A stretch of 64,000 nt of DNA, from contig JAXMDB010000009.1 of assembly GCA_046348995.1 (NCBI GenBank), positions 62,001-126,000 on the forward strand, given 5' to 3'. Source of the stretch: JANNSX01 sp046348995 (lineage in GTDB: Bacteria > Pseudomonadota > Alphaproteobacteria > Rhizobiales > Hyphomicrobiaceae). Shown here in pieces: positions 61,573 to 64,000 of this stretch (positions are counted from its first letter, which is position 1; the number at the start of each line of letters is the position of its first letter). The notes beneath the pieces were generated by a model. It was not told the DNA's origin and did not search any database. It saw nothing but the letters and a program-made list of their open reading frames with translations. The position numbers were made by a program, and so were the translations under genes.

Positions 61573-62955
61573 ATGTCGACCCGCCAGGACGGACCCAAGA
61601 GCCCGCCCATCTCGTCCCGCGAGGAGCTCGTCGGCTATTTCGAAGCGGGCTCGAAGCCGGCCGCGCAATGGCGCATCGGCACTGAGCACGAGAAGTTCGG
61701 CTTCGATGTCGCGACGCTCGCCCCGCTGCCCTACACGGGCCCGAAGGGCATTCGCGCCATTCTCGAAGGCTTGATCAAGCGCTATGGCCACGTGGCGGTC
61801 ATGGAGGGCGACAACATCATTGCGCTGGGATCGCCGCCCGGCATCGACCAGGGCACCGTGTCGCTCGAGCCGGGCGGACAGCTCGAGCTCTCCGGCGCCC
61901 CGCTCTACACGCTGCACGAGACGGCCGCCGAGATCGATCGCCATATCGAGCAGGTGAAGGTGGTCGGAGCCGAGCTTGGCGTCGGCTTCCTCGGCCTCGG
62001 TTTCTCGCCGATCTGGAGTCGCGCCGAGACGCCGGTGATGCCGAAAGGCCGCTACAAGATCATGACGGCCTACATGCCCAAGGTCGGCAAGCTCGGCCTC
62101 GACATGATGTACCGCTCCTCGACCGTCCAGGTGAACCTCGACTTCTCGAGCGAGGCGGACATGGTGAAGAAGCTGCGGGTCGGCTTGGCCCTGCAGCCGG
62201 TCGTCGCCGCGCTCTGCGCCAACTCGCCGTTCACCGAGGGCAGGCCGAACGGCTTTCAAACCTTCCGCAGCGAGATCTGGCGCGACACCGATCCCGGCCG
62301 CACCGGCATGCTGCCGTTCGCCTTCGAGCCGGGCATGGGTTTCGAGCGCTACGTCGACTACGTGCTCGACGTGCCGATGTACTTCGTGTTCCGCAATGGT
62401 GGCTATGTCGATGCCTCCGGCCAGTCGTTCCGCGACTTCCTGAAGGGCAAGCTGCCGGCGCTGCCCGGCGAGCTGCCGGACATGGCCGACTGGGCCGATC
62501 ACATCTCGACGGCTTTCCCGGAGGTCCGCCTGAAGCGCTTCCTCGAGATGCGGGGCGCCGACGCGGGTGGCCGCGACCGGATCGTCGAGGTGCCGGCGGT
62601 GTGGGTCGGTCTGCTGTACGACCAGAGCGCGCTCGACGCGGCTTGGGACCTCGTCAAGGATTGGACGGCCGAGGAGCGGCAGGCGTTGCGCGATGCGGTT
62701 CCGCGCACGGCGCTCGCGACTCCGTTCCGCAAGGGCTCGGTCCAGGATATCGCCCGCAAGGTCGTTGCGATCGCGGAGGATGGATTGCGCCGGCGGGCGC
62801 GGGCGTCAGGCGCCGCAGCCGACGAGAGCGCCTACCTCGCAGGCCTTCGCACGATCGCCGAGAGCGGCCTCACGGATGCCGGGCGGCTGCTCGCCCACTA
62901 CGACGGCGACTGGGCCGGCGATGTCCGGCAGGTATTCCGCACGAACAGGTTCTGA
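61573..62955 (+). CDS. gshA: Glutamate-cysteine ligase (plant/alphaproteobacterial type)
   Basis: A 460-residue ligase of the GCS2 branch. Typical elements are GTEHEKFGFD (about residues 36-45), EPGGQLELSG (about 98-107), LGFSPIW and the MPKGRYKIM stretch. It makes gamma-glutamylcysteine, the first step of glutathione synthesis. The length fits the alphaproteobacterial family. It has no partner gshB in the window. Confidence 0.95.
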   Translation: MSTRQDGPKSPPISSREELVGYFEAGSKPAAQWRIGTEHEKFGFDVATLAPLPYTGPKGIRAILEGLIKRYGHVAVMEGDNIIALGSPPGIDQGTVSLEPGGQLELSGAPLYTLHETAAEIDRHIEQVKVVGAELGVGFLGLGFSPIWSRAETPVMPKGRYKIMTAYMPKVGKLGLDMMYRSSTVQVNLDFSSEADMVKKLRVGLALQPVVAALCANSPFTEGRPNGFQTFRSEIWRDTDPGRTGMLPFAFEPGMGFERYVDYVLDVPMYFVFRNGGYVDASGQSFRDFLKGKLPALPGELPDMADWADHISTAFPEVRLKRFLEMRGADAGGRDRIVEVPAVWVGLLYDQSALDAAWDLVKDWTAEERQALRDAVPRTALATPFRKGSVQDIARKVVAIAEDGLRRRARASGAAADESAYLAGLRTIAESGLTDAGRLLAHYDGDWAGDVRQVFRTNRF

Positions 62956-62962
62956 GCGGGTC

Positions 62963-63559
62963 TCAGGCCCGTGCCGCGTGGCCGCTGCCTGTGAGCCGGC
63001 CGACCAGCCCATCGAGAGTCCGCGTCAGGCCGCCGGACGGCTTTTGCGGCTCGTTCAGCTCCTTGAGCAGCGGCGCGAACGGTTCTGCCACGTGCTCGGC
63101 GAAGCGATCGCCGCGGTGACGCGCAAGGATCCGGCGCATCGGCTTATCGGCCGCCCGGCCGAGGGCTCCCATCATCAGCGCCGCGATCCACGGCAGCGCG
63201 CGCATGAGCGTCTCGCGCGGAAGACCGCTCGCGGCGGCCGCCTTGTCGAGCGCGGCGATGCTGAGGGGGGCCGAGGCAATCCATTCGGAAACGAGGCGAT
63301 AGCCGCGATCGCGCATCCGGCTGTCGGTGAAGCTCGCCGTCGCGCCGAGGAGGCGGTTGAACCCATCGCGGCTCAAGCTCTCGAGCAGCAGAAAGCCGCC
63401 GCCCGGACGCGCGAGCCAGCTCTCGAGCGAGGGCCGCAAGGCCCGCATGAGGTGGAATACGGTTTCAGCGGCGCGCGTCTCGTCGATCTGCAGGCGCCGT
63501 CCGAAATTGTAAAAGCACCGTCCGCCCTGCGCGGCGGAAACGATATCGTAGAGACCCAT
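62963..63559 (-). CDS. DUF937-like protein of unknown function
   Basis: A 198-residue helical protein. The N-terminal part has GLYDIVSAAQGG and a helical section (LDETRAAETVFHLMRAL-like) consistent with the DUF937 family. Two or three hydrophobic helices (IAALMMGALGRAA) might lie in or on the membrane. The C-terminus is basic. No catalytic residues are recognised and the role is unknown. It converges with gshA, seven bases apart. Confidence 0.7.
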   Translation of the reverse strand: MGLYDIVSAAQGGRCFYNFGRRLQIDETRAAETVFHLMRALRPSLESWLARPGGGFLLLESLSRDGFNRLLGATASFTDSRMRDRGYRLVSEWIASAPLSIAALDKAAAASGLPRETLMRALPWIAALMMGALGRAADKPMRRILARHRGDRFAEHVAEPFAPLLKELNEPQKPSGGLTRTLDGLVGRLTGSGHAARA

Positions 63560-63783
63560 CGCAGCGCCCTCGACACGGATACAAAACAGAAGCGCTCAAA
63601 TCGGAGATAATCACTTTCCCGTATCGAGAGCAAGTAGAATGCCGCACACGTCGTATGAGTGCGAGGCCGATGATCGCAGGATCGCGTCACGCGCCGCCGA
63701 TCGTGTTGCAATGCCATAATCTTTGATGTCTGATGCGGCCTCGACGAAGGGGTACGGCGTCTGCGCCGGGACGAGGGGATGAG
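63560..63783. other. Gap before the final gene
   Basis: About 220 bases, more AT-rich than average, probably holding divergent promoters. No distinct motif, repeat or RNA gene is seen. Confidence 0.4.
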
Positions 63784-64000
63784 ATGTTGAGCCTCACGAA
63801 ACTCGCACGCTGCGTCGCCGGGTGGGCGCTCGCGGTCTTCATCGCCATGACGCCTCTGCCGGCCTCGGCGGTCGAGGAGGGGCAGATCCGGCTCGGGTCG
63901 GACTACGAAATCTTCCAGACCGGCGGGAACGACTACAAGGCCTGTGAACGCGCGTGCAACGACGACGCACGATGCAAGGCCTGGACCTTCTTGACCAACC
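63784..64000 (+). CDS. PAN/Apple-domain secreted protein (cut by the window end)
   Basis: The first 72 residues of a protein that runs past the right edge. A signal peptide (residues 1-30, ending PASA) is followed by EIFQTGGNDYKACERACNDD and RCKAWTF, the cysteine pattern at the start of PAN_4 domains. These domains bind proteins or glycans in the periplasm. AGGGGATGAG gives the ribosome-binding site. The rest, including any catalytic part, is not visible. Confidence 0.78.
   Translation, partial: MLSLTKLARCVAGWALAVFIAMTPLPASAVEEGQIRLGSDYEIFQTGGNDYKACERACNDDARCKAWTFLTN

Overview
The window is GC-rich, densely packed chromosomal DNA from an alphaproteobacterium, most likely of the order Hyphomicrobiales (Rhizobiales). 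The evidence is the company of the genes: DivK next to the PleD diguanylate cyclase, a DUF3572 gene, an EipB/DUF1849 envelope protein, tandem PF02530-type porins, an ATP12 chaperone, plant-type GshA beside RsmE and UbiA, and promoters of the alphaproteobacterial general stress sigma factor EcfG. The genus cannot be fixed from the sequence. I see no rRNA, tRNA, CRISPR, transposase or prophage structural gene.

Layout. 0.4-12.4 kb is a housekeeping and cell-cycle block (rnr, DUF983, NUDIX, rpmG, pleD, divK, DUF3572, eipB). A block of accessory genes sits between rnr and DUF983: an NsrR-type NO sensor facing nnrS plus a small ferredoxin, a three-gene membrane-stress operon behind an EcfG-type promoter, and a Fur/Mur regulator with a palindromic operator. 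12.5-15.7 kb holds a phosphodiesterase, a FemAB-like protein and a UbiH-like monooxygenase. 16.2-19.1 kb holds two tandem porins, each with a strong terminator. 19.4-25.9 kb is a mixed stretch of small secreted proteins, a sulfotransferase, a MgtC/DUF4010 membrane protein, an unrecognised repeat protein and a class III nucleotide cyclase. 26.1-31.6 kb carries propionyl-CoA carboxylase alpha, RluB, TadA, a patatin and a probable fluoroacetate dehalogenase.

33.9-49.1 kb reads on the minus strand only. It contains two ABC uptake operons: a PotABCD-like one with an Asp/Glu-racemase-family enzyme and a PhyH dioxygenase, and a DppBCDF-like one preceded by a CocE/NonD hydrolase. An RTX protein lies between them. 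In both operons a homologous hairpin-rich repeat of about 150 bp lies directly after the solute-binding-protein gene. 49.4-55.0 kb has an orphan Tae4-like amidase coupled to a tiny two-helix membrane protein, then crcB, an RluA-family pseudouridine synthase, a 1.1-kb repeat-rich gap, a HAD phosphatase, ATP12 and gpt. 55.0-64.0 kb has a second RTX protein, an amidinotransferase-fold enzyme, an MsbA-like exporter, DUF4170, ubiA, rsmE, gshA, a DUF937-like gene and the start of a PAN-domain protein cut by the window edge.

The points most worth following up are the Tae4-like amidase with its translationally coupled membrane protein outside any visible T6SS, the two EcfG promoters, the paired repeats after the binding-protein genes, the NsrR-nnrS-ferredoxin module, and the dehalogenase with all catalytic and halide-binding residues in place.
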